NCBI GenBank assembly: GCA_024225875.1
Contig: JAAEMD010000568.1
Span: forward strand, 1-37,209
DNA: 37,209 nucleotides
Reading direction: 5' to 3'
From: a bacterium
GTDB taxonomy: Bacteria; Margulisbacteria; Marinamargulisbacteria; JAAEMD01
Shown here: one piece after another, positions 1 to 8,404 of the stretch
Layout of the letters: the number at the start of each line of letters is the position of its first letter
How positions within the stretch are numbered: the stretch's first letter is position 1
Program-made: the position numbers and the translations under genes
Notes under the pieces: generated by a model
The model's database searches: none
The model's input: the letters and a program-made list of their open reading frames with translations, nothing else
What the model was told of the DNA's origin: nothing

Positions 1-2
1 AG

Positions 3-536
3 AATTTGAAATTAACTGCTCCGGAAGAGTTAAATCATAATCAGACAGCAGAACATATCAGTATGGGACATGACCGTAATGTGGGGATCGGGACAAGATA
101 TGCGACCCATAAGCTGACAGTTAATGGGTCTGTTATGGCAACAAAAGTCAAAATTGTTGCGCCAGATATGATGCCAGATTATGTTTTTAATAAAAATTAT
201 AATCTTAAATCTTTAGAAGAGGTCGAAAAGTTCACGAAAAAATATAAACATTTACCAAACATTCCCTCTGAAAAAGAAATACGAACTAAAAATGAATTAG
301 ATATAAGCGAATTTCAGATGAAACTATTAGAAAAAATAGAAGAAAATATGCTTTATATTCTTCAATTAAATAAAAAGAATAAGAAGTTTGAATCTGAAAA
401 CAATAAACTGAAAAGAAAATTAGCTGATATAGAAAAAGATAATTTAATCTTGAAAAGCAGGCAGGATATATTAGAAAAAACAGTTGAAAACCAGGTAAAG
501 GCCAAAAATAAAAGATGGCATCAGTTTTGGAAATAA
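3..536 (+). CDS. C-terminal part of a tail-fibre/S74-like surface protein (5' end outside window)
   Basis: The reading frame is open to the left edge, so the N-terminus is missing; a TTG at base 6 is probably only an internal Leu. The visible part has a VGIGT...HKLTVNGSV segment followed by a DYVF..NYNLKSLEEVE..HLPNIPS segment, an arrangement I know from the C-terminal ends of Bacteroidetes-type tail-fibre or S74-peptidase-associated surface proteins. The last ~80 residues are very rich in Lys, Glu and Asn and should form a coiled coil, which suits trimerisation. It ends about 20 bases before the lipase gene, so the two may be co-transcribed. The family resemblance is from memory of the motif pattern; function (cell surface or phage-like fibre) is inference. 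Confidence 0.7.
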   Translation, partial: NLKLTAPEELNHNQTAEHISMGHDRNVGIGTRYATHKLTVNGSVMATKVKIVAPDMMPDYVFNKNYNLKSLEEVEKFTKKYKHLPNIPSEKEIRTKNELDISEFQMKLLEKIEENMLYILQLNKKNKKFESENNKLKRKLADIEKDNLILKSRQDILEKTVENQVKAKNKRWHQFWK

Positions 537-556
537 GGTAACTACAGGTGACTATT

Positions 557-2356
557 ATGAAACAAATATTATTTTTAATCTTTATATTTATAATATCTGC
601 TGCCGGGAATTTGTTTTCTGTACAGAATTACTATTATCCTGTTATCTTCGTACATGGCCACAGCGGAGATATTGATGTAGAAAACTCTTGGGAATACATG
701 GCAAAAAAATTACAATCAGAAGATTATTCCTACTACGGAAAAATATGGGAAGAATCTAATATTCCTTTAAATCTTTCAGAAAAAACAATGTTTTTATTTG
801 GCTTTTATAGAAGAAATAGCAATGAATATATGGGAAGTACGACAGGAAAGATTGGAGGTTTCCCAATTAATCAAAATGACGTTTCTTCTATGGTTGATGT
901 GGAATTGCAATTAAATCTTTTTATAAACTTTCCAATCCTTATCCCCTGGTATAGAAAGTATGATGTTAATTATAAAAATGATTATTTTGATCCAAATCGA
1001 TATTCATTTGCTGAGAGACTCAAAACAACAGTAGATAAAGTTCTTCAAGCAACAAATTCCAAAAAAGTTATTCTTATATGCCATAGTATGGGAGGCCTGG
1101 TGGCAAGATCGTACATTAAGTGGTTAGGAGGAGAAAAAAAGGTATTTAAACTACTAATGGCAGGTACACCTAATAAAGGAATAGCTGATGATAACAGGGC
1201 TGCTTTTAAAAAAATTTTCAATTCTCAAAACTGGCAAAGTGGTGGGGAGTATCTTGAAATGAGTGTCAGGAAAAATTTTATTGGAAAATCTTTTACAGAC
1301 CAGCTTAATGATGGCTGGCACGAATTTTGCACTAAAAATGGGGTAAGATACGCCACAATTGCGGGAAATAAAGATCCCTGGCCTTTACTGGATATTGGCA
1401 GCAATTCAGATGGTGCTATAGATCGTGATTCTGTAAGGCTTAATGGTGCTGAGTTCAATGGTTTGTCCTTTGCTTCACATACAGGAGAATTTCCCTTAAT
1501 AGGAAGAGTGGATAATGAAGAAAACATACTAAAGTCAACTTATACATTCGAAATTATTAAGAGATGGATATTAAGAGATGAGGTGCATATAAATGCCACT
1601 ATAGACCCTCTTATAGGACCTGTTCCTTTTTCTGACCGCTTTGTTTTTCAATACGAATCAGGAAATTCCAGTGCTGTAGTATCTACAATGAGGGTATATA
1701 ATATTGCAGGGGATACAGTTCTTGACACATTATTCCCTGTGTATTATGGTTTCCACCAGCCTGTATTTAATTTAGGGTTTGTTGCGACTGGTGTATATAT
1801 AGCATATATAACAACTTATGATATGAATGGGCCTATTGGAACATATAAACAAAAAATAGCGAAATTAGCTGGCACAGGACATGTATCAAATCCCACTGTT
1901 TTATCTTTTGAAAGCAAGCCGGATAGTTATTCGTCATCAGATTCAGCATATTTTAAAATTAATTCTAATTTGGATAATACAAAAATTACATACAAACTGG
2001 ATAGCAATCCATATACTAATTATTCTAGTGATAATAATGTAATTAATATTGAAAATTTAGAAAAAGGTCTACATAAAATTTACATATCTGCTTATGCGCA
2101 CAATGGCGGGCATGCCGAAGAACCACTTGTTTATCATTGGATTACTGGAGATCCTGTAAATCTAACCATAAAAGATAAATCATTCTCCGGATCTCAAACA
2201 ATAACAGCAAAGGACTCAATACATACTGAAGGAAGGGTTTTAATTAAAAATGGTGCTAATATAAAGTTTTCTTCTGGAAAAGAAATTATTTTAGAACCTG
2301 GTTTTGAGACAGAAGATGGTAGTTTTTTTGAAACTGAATTAAAAGAAGGATATTAA
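557..2356 (+). CDS. Exported alpha/beta-hydrolase (lipase/esterase) with C-terminal coathanger-type domain
   Basis: A signal peptide (about residues 1-22) precedes an alpha/beta-hydrolase fold. VIFVHGHSGD (about 29-38) is the oxyanion-hole HG strand, and ICHSMGG (about 174-180) is the nucleophile elbow with Ser177. Likely acid and His residues lie in the SDGAID and ASHTGEF segments. This resembles PGAP1/DUF676-type lipases. After the hydrolase come beta-rich modules. The last ~60 residues (SGSQTITAKDSI...EIILEPGFETEDGSFF) match the pattern of Bacteroidetes 3-coathanger stack domains found at the C-termini of secreted proteins. I chose ATG 557 because AGGTG lies 6 bases upstream and the signal peptide begins there; an in-frame GTG at 548 is the alternative. 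The stop overlaps the next start as TAATG, so translation is coupled. Substrate unknown. Confidence 0.85.
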   Translation: MKQILFLIFIFIISAAGNLFSVQNYYYPVIFVHGHSGDIDVENSWEYMAKKLQSEDYSYYGKIWEESNIPLNLSEKTMFLFGFYRRNSNEYMGSTTGKIGGFPINQNDVSSMVDVELQLNLFINFPILIPWYRKYDVNYKNDYFDPNRYSFAERLKTTVDKVLQATNSKKVILICHSMGGLVARSYIKWLGGEKKVFKLLMAGTPNKGIADDNRAAFKKIFNSQNWQSGGEYLEMSVRKNFIGKSFTDQLNDGWHEFCTKNGVRYATIAGNKDPWPLLDIGSNSDGAIDRDSVRLNGAEFNGLSFASHTGEFPLIGRVDNEENILKSTYTFEIIKRWILRDEVHINATIDPLIGPVPFSDRFVFQYESGNSSAVVSTMRVYNIAGDTVLDTLFPVYYGFHQPVFNLGFVATGVYIAYITTYDMNGPIGTYKQKIAKLAGTGHVSNPTVLSFESKPDSYSSSDSAYFKINSNLDNTKITYKLDSNPYTNYSSDNNVINIENLEKGLHKIYISAYAHNGGHAEEPLVYHWITGDPVNLTIKDKSFSGSQTITAKDSIHTEGRVLIKNGANIKFSSGKEIILEPGFETEDGSFFETELKEGY

Positions 2357-2877
2357 TGAAAAAAAATATATGTATTGTTGCTTTTTTTTTCTGTTTTATC
2401 ATAGGTAATGAAAATATCTTTTCAGCTGACAGAAAGCCTTCATTGAACAATTCGTTAGCAGCAGGTTTTACTCCTTTTTCATATAAAGAAAGATTATTTC
2501 TTGGCTATACATACAATGTTCAACTATTAATTCAAAACCACTGTTTTAATGTTAGATATTTAACAGGGCGTTCAATGTCTTTGTCATTTCATCCCAGTAG
2601 TGTTCCAAAAATTAAATATTCACAACTTAACATTTCCTGCAATATATATAATGTAAAGATAGATCTCTTTCGTTTAGACTATGATATCGATTTAGGAGTG
2701 AGCCTTGTAGAAGAGACCTTCCGTGGTAAAAGTATAAAATATTTGGGGGTTCCTTTTGAGATTAAAAGTAAATGGAATATTTCAGATGAAATACAACTTA
2801 ATTCAGGGGTTTTTATTAATACAAATTTTATAAGATGGGCTGTTGGATATATTGCCGAGATAGAAATAAAATTTTAA
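2356..2877 (+). CDS. Small exported protein, probable outer-membrane beta-barrel
   Basis: 173 residues with an N-terminal signal peptide (to about residue 24). The rest alternates polar and hydrophobic residues in strand-length blocks and ends in aromatic/hydrophobic FIRWAVGYIAEIEIKF, with a terminal Phe as in many outer-membrane barrels. The start overlaps the lipase stop by one base (TAATG), and AAGGA sits 5 bases upstream. It is presumably made together with the lipase and could anchor it or serve the same surface function. I recognise no named family; the barrel call rests on composition and the C-terminal Phe only. Confidence 0.6.
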   Translation: MKKNICIVAFFFCFIIGNENIFSADRKPSLNNSLAAGFTPFSYKERLFLGYTYNVQLLIQNHCFNVRYLTGRSMSLSFHPSSVPKIKYSQLNISCNIYNVKIDLFRLDYDIDLGVSLVEETFRGKSIKYLGVPFEIKSKWNISDEIQLNSGVFINTNFIRWAVGYIAEIEIKF

Positions 2878-2896
2878 AAAAGGAAGTAATAATACA

Positions 2897-3787
2897 ATGA
2901 ATTTAAATTTAAATATAAGATCTCTTGTTTTGCTTATTATTATTTTGCTTAGTAACATATCTTTTGCTTCTACCATAACAAATGATACTGGGTATATGGA
3001 AAAAACAGAAAAAATAGAGCGTTTTGCTGATAAATTAATAAAAATTAAGGACTATGAGTCACTTGTCAATGTCAAAGAAATCTCAGAGAAAAGAGGGTTA
3101 GTATCTAAATCAGCAAAGATTTTAGCTTTAAAATCAAAAGCATTAAGTAGCATAAATGAAATTAGTTTTCCTTCAAATGAAGGCTGGTCAATATCAATTT
3201 TAGATTCAGACTTTGAAAATGAAAAAATTATAAATATTCGAACAGCGATTAAAAACTTTTCAGCTAACTCTGAATATAAAGCATCCCCTGGCTTTATAGT
3301 TATATCAAAAAAACATATTGTACGCGACTGGATATATGATGATGGATCTATACTACATTTTAAAGGGGTTGTTATTCAAGAATATCCAAAATCAAAAAAA
3401 TCTCAATCTACATCTCAACTTGTTTTTTACGGTGAAATGAAAACATTTGTGCCAGATAAACCATCAGAGAATCTGTATATTAATAATGTTAAAATTATTT
3501 CATCAACAATTATTAATAACAAATTTGAATTAATAACAAATATTAATACTACAGGAACAGTACAATACTCAAATTATCTGGGAGACTGGGAAAGAATCAC
3601 AGATATTACAGAGGCTCTTCGGGTAGTTAATAGTGATGAAGGCCGCTTTACTAATAATAATGATTCTAAAAAAATAATAAGAGCGTTAAAAAATGAATGT
3701 ATTATTAAATTAAAAAATGAAGAAAAAGTTATTGGAAAAATAAAGTTTAAAGATAATTTTAGTAAAACTGAAATAACTGTGATGTAG
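2897..3787 (+). CDS. Exported protein of unknown function
   Basis: 296 residues beginning with a clear signal peptide (about 1-24, cleavage near SFA-ST). A Lys/Glu-rich helical stretch (about 33-85) follows, then a mixed beta region with no motif I recognise. AAGGAAG lies upstream of the ATG. It follows the barrel-like gene by 19 bases in the same direction and so ends the four-gene exported cluster. A/T content is very high even for this window (many poly-A Lys codons). I can give no function. Confidence 0.6.
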   Translation: MNLNLNIRSLVLLIIILLSNISFASTITNDTGYMEKTEKIERFADKLIKIKDYESLVNVKEISEKRGLVSKSAKILALKSKALSSINEISFPSNEGWSISILDSDFENEKIINIRTAIKNFSANSEYKASPGFIVISKKHIVRDWIYDDGSILHFKGVVIQEYPKSKKSQSTSQLVFYGEMKTFVPDKPSENLYINNVKIISSTIINNKFELITNINTTGTVQYSNYLGDWERITDITEALRVVNSDEGRFTNNNDSKKIIRALKNECIIKLKNEEKVIGKIKFKDNFSKTEITVM

Positions 3788-3988
3788 TATAGATAGACAT
3801 AAAGAGGCCTGTTTTAATATTAATCATTACGCTTATGATATTTATGAGACAGATGTAAAGCTCTGGTATTTAAGAGCAGCCTGTTTTTTTATCTGTTCTA
3901 AAATACATAATCTTAAACTCCTCAGATTAAATCTGAAATGCTACAATGTTCCTTAATCAGGGGGCAGGGCCTCAATATAAAGTTATAA
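3788..3988. other. Intergenic stretch before tRNA-Val, weak terminator-like element
   Basis: No gene is visible. Bases 3860-3877 can form a GCTCT/AGAGC stem, followed after six bases by seven T (3884-3890), which may end the exported-gene cluster. The stem is short and set off from the T tract, so the terminator call is weak. Confidence 0.25.
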
Positions 3989-4065
3989 GGGCGGTTAGCT
4001 CAGATGGTTAGAGTGCTTGCTTGACATGCAAGAGGTCGTTGGTTCGATTCCAATACCGCCCACCA
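3989..4065 (+). tRNA. tRNA-Val (GAC)
   Basis: A full cloverleaf is readable. The acceptor GGGCGGT (3989-3995) pairs with ACCGCCC (4055-4061). The D stem is GCTC/GAGT. The anticodon stem CTTGC/GCAAG holds loop TTGACAT, giving anticodon GAC (Val). The T arm is GTTGG-TTCGATT-CCAAT. The discriminator is A and CCA is encoded. It separates the exported cluster on the left from the minus-strand effector-like pair on the right. I found no direct repeat of its 3' end nearby that would mark an integrated element. Confidence 0.95.
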
Positions 4066-4166
4066 TAGGATTTCCTTTAGGACTTAACCTTAAATTTTGT
4101 AGTTTATTTACTTATACGGTTTCTAGAAAAACGATATAAAAAATGGGACTGATGATTAGTTTGTGA

Positions 4167-4616
4167 TTATTTTTTTGTTATTGAGGTTCGTTGAGTTTCA
4201 TATAAAAAGTTGTTTAGAGGTATCCAGGAGTTTTTAAATATGAATCCACATGCTACAACAGCGATGATAGGTAATGATTTAATTAATGATCTTGATGTAG
4301 ATAAAGAATAAAAAATATCCTCTATAAAAACAATACTGCCACTGAAAATGAAAATATAAACTAAATTTTTATAAAAAGAAAAAATTTTATCAGAATAATT
4401 TGACTTTAATCCTAATAATAAAAAATAACATCCTAAACATATCCCGCCACTAATTGTAAAAGCAGTTAAAACTGATGTGGATTCCCAATCCAGCCATATT
4501 TTTCCATCGAAATATTCTTCTACCCATTTATAAGTGCCAAAAAGAGTAATGCTGAAAAAAAATAAAGATATGCTACAGCTAAAATATTTAAAAAAAGATA
4601 TAATCCGTTGATTCAT
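4167..4616 (-). CDS. Four-helix membrane protein, possible immunity partner of the upstream L,D-transpeptidase-like gene
   Basis: 149 residues with four hydrophobic segments by eye (about 8-27, 45-67, 84-103, 113-130) and a short basic C-terminus. The ATG lies inside the end of the preceding gene (4-base overlap, ATGA type), so the pair is translationally coupled. An inner-membrane protein directly coupled to a peptidoglycan-active enzyme fits an immunity or export partner, but nothing in the sequence proves it. No family recognised. Confidence 0.65.
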   Translation of the reverse strand: MNQRIISFFKYFSCSISLFFFSITLFGTYKWVEEYFDGKIWLDWESTSVLTAFTISGGICLGCYFLLLGLKSNYSDKIFSFYKNLVYIFIFSGSIVFIEDIFYSLSTSRSLIKSLPIIAVVACGFIFKNSWIPLNNFLYETQRTSITKK

Positions 4617-5269
4617 TTCTTGTATTTCACAACAAGCTTAAAGTTTCTTTTATACAACCTCATAAAAGCATGAAAGTTTTTATTAAGGTCTCCGTTAACT
4701 TCGATACATCCTTTTGTACCTGTTTCTTCTCCACCATGGATATAAAAATGGCCTCTATCGTATGTTTTACCAGAAACTTGTTTAAGGGGAGTAGCAATAT
4801 ATCCCCAACTTTTTCTTCGAGCCCACCAAAGTAGAGCATCCAGAGGCCCTGTATTATCTTGATAGTCTAGAGTTTGATCTAAATGAACTTCATATTTTCC
4901 TTCTGGTAGTGGTCCATAATCTTCTTTTGTTTGATCTTTTATTGAAGCATGCTGATTACCAGAAAATGCTATCCATTTCTTTTTTGCTTTTCCATTTAAG
5001 GCTTTAAGATATAGATATTTTCTGTCAAACAATAAATAGTCGCCATCGTTACAAGTAATAGCAACACTTTCTAAATTATCTTTGTTATTTTGATTAGCCT
5101 TTGAGCGAAGGTATGTTTTACCTGATTTTGTCTTAACAAGAGTTATATTCTCTAAAACCCCTTTTTCACCTTGAGCAAGGATTTCATCCAATGAATATTC
5201 GTTAAATTTATCTGTAATGAAATCAGTGTTTTTTCCTGATCTACGTTCTTTAATTGCAATGAAAGACAT
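4613..5269 (-). CDS. L,D-transpeptidase-like protein (Tlde1/DUF2778-like), candidate peptidoglycan-acting effector
   Basis: 218 residues without a signal peptide. The C-terminal half has KKWIAFSGN (about 97-105), YGPLPEGKY (118-126), and GHFYIHGG...GTKGCIEV with His178 and Cys188. This is the His...GC(I/V) signature of the L,D-transpeptidase fold, and the arrangement closest to it is the DUF2778/Tlde1 family, whose studied members are type VI secretion effectors acting on peptidoglycan peptides. The N-terminal ~70 residues contain KTYLRSKAN...KDNLESV, reminiscent of small DUF3892-like domains (low confidence). Absence of a signal peptide fits delivery by a secretion machine rather than Sec. 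No T6SS genes are in this window. The start is set by an extended -10 box ending 6 bases upstream (no SD). Alternative: a cytoplasmic or lysis-released cell-wall enzyme. Confidence 0.75.
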   Translation of the reverse strand: MSFIAIKERRSGKNTDFITDKFNEYSLDEILAQGEKGVLENITLVKTKSGKTYLRSKANQNNKDNLESVAITCNDGDYLLFDRKYLYLKALNGKAKKKWIAFSGNQHASIKDQTKEDYGPLPEGKYEVHLDQTLDYQDNTGPLDALLWWARRKSWGYIATPLKQVSGKTYDRGHFYIHGGEETGTKGCIEVNGDLNKNFHAFMRLYKRNFKLVVKYKK

Positions 5270-5275
5270 ATGACT

Positions 5276-5284
5276 ATTTTAGCA
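5276..5284 (-). promoter_or_regulatory. Extended -10 (TGCTAAAAT) for the L,D-transpeptidase-like gene, predicts leaderless mRNA
   Basis: On the minus strand TGC-TAAAAT ends 6 bases before the ATG at 5269, placing transcription start at or within a base or so of the start codon. No Shine-Dalgarno is present. No good -35 is evident, as is normal for extended -10 promoters. Confidence 0.5.
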
Positions 5285-5588
5285 TAACAAATTGAACCTT
5301 GAAAAACGTCAAATTGTCGTTTTTCCCGACTTCGTCGGTGTAACCGCTAAAAAACAACAAGATGAGCCCGAGGAACCAAAAAGCCAAAATGTAGTGCCCA
5401 CAATTTTGTGTTTTTGTGCTTAAATCGGCTCTAAACCGACGAAGTCGGGATAAACAGCTGCAGCGACCTGTTTTCAGACTGTTTTTTCTGGTTCGGCTTG
5501 TTTTGTTTTTTATAAAATAATAAGATGATGCTGAACTATAACTGTCTGGACTATTGCTAAAATAAACTGTTTATGATTGCATGTATTA
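5285..5588. other. Divergent spacer with strong inverted repeats
   Basis: No gene seen. A near-perfect 25-base palindrome lies at 5301-5325 (GAAAAACG arms around TCAAATTGT, with A5/T5 ends). CCCGACTTCGTCGGT (5325-5339) recurs as its exact reverse complement at 5435-5449, and each copy is also a small hairpin (CCGAC/GTCGG with a 3-base loop). A smaller CACAA/TTGTG hairpin is at 5399-5410. The bases between have no coding signal I can support. Confidence 0.55.
5325..5449. repeat. 15-bp exact inverted repeat pair (95-bp interior)
   Basis: Arms 5325-5339 and 5435-5449 are perfect reverse complements, and both contain an internal 5-bp stem. The pair could fold as one long cruciform or as two separate hairpins. 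Such an arrangement can be a bidirectional terminator pair, the borders of a small invertible segment, or the ends of a miniature transposable element. No target-site duplication or recombinase gene is adjacent. Confidence 0.6.
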
Positions 5589-5849
5589 ATGCCGATTTTG
5601 ACACTGGGTTTTTTAAGGTTGTTTTCGCTTTTATATGTAATAATTGATACTAAACCGGTCAGATATTTGATAGTGTTTTTCATAGTTACCGGTATACTGA
5701 TGTGGCACTGGAAACTTTATAAAAAACTCAAAAATTCAAAGAAACTTCATAAGAAAGTGTTAAGATATATTCTATTTTGTACGGGCTTGTATCTTCTGCT
5801 TTTTCAATCGTGGTTTATAATGTTCCACCTTCATACTTCTTTGAACTAG
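5589..5849 (+). CDS. Possible small membrane protein
   Basis: An 86-residue frame from ATG 5589 (an in-frame TTG lies at 5577) with three hydrophobic segments (about 1-18, 25-43, 58-80) and a basic loop KLYKKLKNSKKLHKKV between the second and third. No clear ribosome-binding site. AT-rich random sequence easily gives hydrophobic frames, so this is uncertain; the basic loop flanked by helices is the main reason to keep it. No family recognised. Confidence 0.35.
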   Translation: MPILTLGFLRLFSLLYVIIDTKPVRYLIVFFIVTGILMWHWKLYKKLKNSKKLHKKVLRYILFCTGLYLLLFQSWFIMFHLHTSLN

Positions 5850-6088
5850 TTATTTAAAGAACAGGTTCTGGCTGTCGCTGGTAAGGTCTGGGACGGGATC
5901 CTTTGTTTCTGCAATCTTATAAATGTGCTTTAGCCCCTGTACAAGGATGATTTTTGAAACAGGAAATCAGACTGGAACTGCTTGATAGAAGATGCGCTCA
6001 ACAATCAACTGAATAGATCGACCTGCATAACATCCGGTTTTTTTAAGGTAACCCTGATTGATGGTGCCTGCTAAATTTAAGCTTGTTT
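5850..6088. other. Non-coding stretch upstream of ftsK
   Basis: About 240 bases with no frame, repeat or structured RNA I can support. A short stop-bounded peptide-coding stretch around 5953-6012 (FLKQEIRLELL...) is too short to call. A T7 run at 6037-6045 is not preceded by a convincing stem. Confidence 0.4.
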
Positions 6089-6097
6089 TGCTATAAT
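6089..6097 (+). promoter_or_regulatory. Extended -10 (TGCTATAAT) for ftsK, predicts leaderless mRNA
   Basis: A perfect extended -10 lies with its last T 6 bases before the ATG at 6104, so +1 should fall on the start codon. No SD is present. This also argues against the in-frame TTG at 6083 as start, since it would lie inside the promoter. Confidence 0.6.
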
Positions 6098-6103
6098 GAT
6101 GTT

Positions 6104-8404
6104 ATGTCAAAAAAGAAATTGAATACAGATAAAACAAAAAATAAAGCTGACGAAAAAAAAGATACTGAGCAGAGCCGGGAACTCTGGGCAGTTATTACTG
6201 TATTAACCGCAGCCTTTGTTTTTGTTAGTAATCACTTCATGGATACCACTGGCTTTATTGGTTACTGGGTAGTGAATGTATACCTGAAGAAAATAGTTGG
6301 TGATGGAGTTTTTTTTCTACCGCTTTTTTTAATTATGCTGGCCTTTGCTTTTCTATTTTCCAGGACAAAATGGAAATCCAGTCTTACCACAGCAGTTATT
6401 TTTTTTGCCACGTTTACAATACTACTGGAAATAATACATAAAACACCGGTTTATACCCTGTCATGGCCCTTGCAGGTGTCCAGGGGCGGCTGGATTGGTA
6501 CTATCGGATATTTTTGTTTATATAAAATAACAGGTTATTACGGTACTGTTATTTTTTTGTGCGGTACTTTTATTATTTCTTCAATATTAATGTTTAATTT
6601 TTCACTTAAAAAGATATGTATAGCCTTTTATAAGTTAATAATTAAGCAGCTTGACTCTGATAAAGAGCTGCTGAAGACCGGAAACACTGCCCGGGAAGAA
6701 TCTCTGGCCAGAAAAGTATGCTGTTTATTATTTTTTAAAAAAGTTAAAGCTGCTTCTGACGTGACAGAGAAGATCAGTAAAAAGCGGTCGGATATCCTGA
6801 AACCGGGAAAAGAACAGAAGCTGAAATTCAAGCTGCCTGAGTTTCCTGAGATATCGTTATCAGAACCTGAGATAGAGCAGGAAAAGGAACCCCGGTTTGT
6901 TGAGCCTTCAAAGAATCCGGAACAATATCATAAGGAGCAATCATACAAATTACCGCCGCTCAACCTGCTGGATAAGGGGAATTCTATTAAAAAAACATCG
7001 GTCAATAAAAATGTTAAACAGAAAGAAAGCGCATTGATACTGGAAGATACTTTAATGAGTTTTAATGTTAAGGCTAAGGTTGTACATGTAAGTGCAGGCC
7101 CGTCTGTTACCAGGTATGAGTTGCAGCCAGGTTCCGGTGTAAAAATCAGTAAGATAACATCACTGGCCAGAGATATCGCCCTCAAGCTGGCAGCCCCTGA
7201 TATAAGGATAGAGGCCCCTATACCTGGAAAAGCGCTGGTTGGTATTGAAGTTCCAAATTCTAATGTAGATACCATTACCTTAAGAACAATAATTGATAAA
7301 ACGGACTTCATTGATACAGTATCAAGACTGAACTGCGCTATGGGATTAACCATTACGGGTGAGCCGGTACTGATGAACCTGGTAAAGATGCCCCATTTAT
7401 TGATAGCAGGAGCAACAGGATCAGGTAAAAGTGTCTGTATTAATGCTATTATTCTCTCTATTTTATTAAAAGCAAAGCCTGAGGATGTTAAGTTTTTAAT
7501 GATTGATCCTAAAAAGGTGGAGCTGAGTCTTTATGACGATATCCCTCATCTTCTGGCTCCGGTTGTTACAGATCCCAGCAAAGCTGCGGCAACATTAAAA
7601 AAATGGGCTTTGCATGAAATGGAGAGAAGGTATGAAGAGTTTTCTAAAGCAGGGGTAAAAAATATAGAAGGCTATAACGCCAGGGTCGCTGAAATGGAAA
7701 GAGAAAATAAGCAGAAAAGCAGGAAAAGTGAAGAAGCTGAGAAGGACAGTGTTTTTGTGCCGCCGAAGTTACCGTACATAATAGTTATTATTGATGAGCT
7801 GGCTGACCTGATGATGGTAGCTTCTCAAGAGGTTGAAAATACAATCTGCAGGTTAGCTCAAATGGCCAGAGCTACAGGGATACACCTGGTTATTGCAACA
7901 CAAAGACCCAGTGTCAATGTTATCACAGGCCTGATTAAAGCTAATGTGCCTTCACGGATCTCATTTTTTCTGCAGTCACAGATAGACTCCAGGACTATTC
8001 TTGATATGCCGGGAGCAGAGAAGTTGCTTGGTAAAGGAGATATGCTTTACTCTCCTGTAGGTATTTTTAAGCCAAGGCGTTTACAGGGTGTATTTGTAAG
8101 TGAAGCAGAGGTTAAAAGGATTGTTGAGTTTATCAGGAATCAGCAGAAGCCTAATTATCTGAATGAAATTGTAGAAATTGAACCGCTCTCTAAAGAAAAC
8201 AAACAGGAGTCCCTGGACAGAGAAGATGACCTTTTTGATGAAGCACGCGAGCTGGTGATAAATTCAAAATATGCATCTACTTCTTATCTGCAGAGGAAAC
8301 TAAGGATAGGATATAACAGAGCGGCAAGGATTATGGATGAGCTGGAAAAAAGAGGGGTTATTTCAGAGTATGCTGGCGAAAAAAAACCTCGTTCTGTTAT
8401 TTGA
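6104..8404 (+). CDS. ftsK: DNA translocase FtsK/SpoIIIE
   Basis: 766 residues from ATG 6104. The N-terminus has about four membrane helices (roughly 28-45, 60-78, 92-110, 135-165). A charged Pro/Glu/Lys linker (about 220-320) follows, then the motor domain with Walker A GATGSGKS (436-443), Walker B IIVIIDELADLM (about 560-570) and ATQRPSVNVITG. The C-terminal gamma winged helix (708-766, FDEARELVINSKYASTSYLQRKLRIGYNRA) binds polar KOPS-type sequences and in other bacteria activates XerCD. The linker is short compared with E. coli FtsK, and the length suits SpoIIIE/short FtsK. It acts at the division septum, clearing chromosomes and helping dimer resolution. A Xer-type recombinase is encoded at 19246 in this window. 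The upstream leaderless promoter supports this start. Confidence 0.96.
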   Translation: MSKKKLNTDKTKNKADEKKDTEQSRELWAVITVLTAAFVFVSNHFMDTTGFIGYWVVNVYLKKIVGDGVFFLPLFLIMLAFAFLFSRTKWKSSLTTAVIFFATFTILLEIIHKTPVYTLSWPLQVSRGGWIGTIGYFCLYKITGYYGTVIFLCGTFIISSILMFNFSLKKICIAFYKLIIKQLDSDKELLKTGNTAREESLARKVCCLLFFKKVKAASDVTEKISKKRSDILKPGKEQKLKFKLPEFPEISLSEPEIEQEKEPRFVEPSKNPEQYHKEQSYKLPPLNLLDKGNSIKKTSVNKNVKQKESALILEDTLMSFNVKAKVVHVSAGPSVTRYELQPGSGVKISKITSLARDIALKLAAPDIRIEAPIPGKALVGIEVPNSNVDTITLRTIIDKTDFIDTVSRLNCAMGLTITGEPVLMNLVKMPHLLIAGATGSGKSVCINAIILSILLKAKPEDVKFLMIDPKKVELSLYDDIPHLLAPVVTDPSKAAATLKKWALHEMERRYEEFSKAGVKNIEGYNARVAEMERENKQKSRKSEEAEKDSVFVPPKLPYIIVIIDELADLMMVASQEVENTICRLAQMARATGIHLVIATQRPSVNVITGLIKANVPSRISFFLQSQIDSRTILDMPGAEKLLGKGDMLYSPVGIFKPRRLQGVFVSEAEVKRIVEFIRNQQKPNYLNEIVEIEPLSKENKQESLDREDDLFDEARELVINSKYASTSYLQRKLRIGYNRAARIMDELEKRGVISEYAGEKKPRSVI

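Noticed and set aside
5276..5310. GCATAACAA next to the effector-like gene, reminiscent of an integron attC border
   Set aside because: No matching simple sites pair with it to form an attC fold, and no second copy lies beyond the membrane gene at 4167.
3989..5600. Integrated element using tRNA-Val as attachment site
   Set aside because: No direct repeat of the tRNA 3' end and no adjacent integrase were found; the only tyrosine recombinase is 15 kb away and looks like Xer.
6928..7353. 141-codon frame on the minus strand inside ftsK
   Set aside because: Antisense shadow of a strongly conserved motor-domain gene; composition follows the sense codons.
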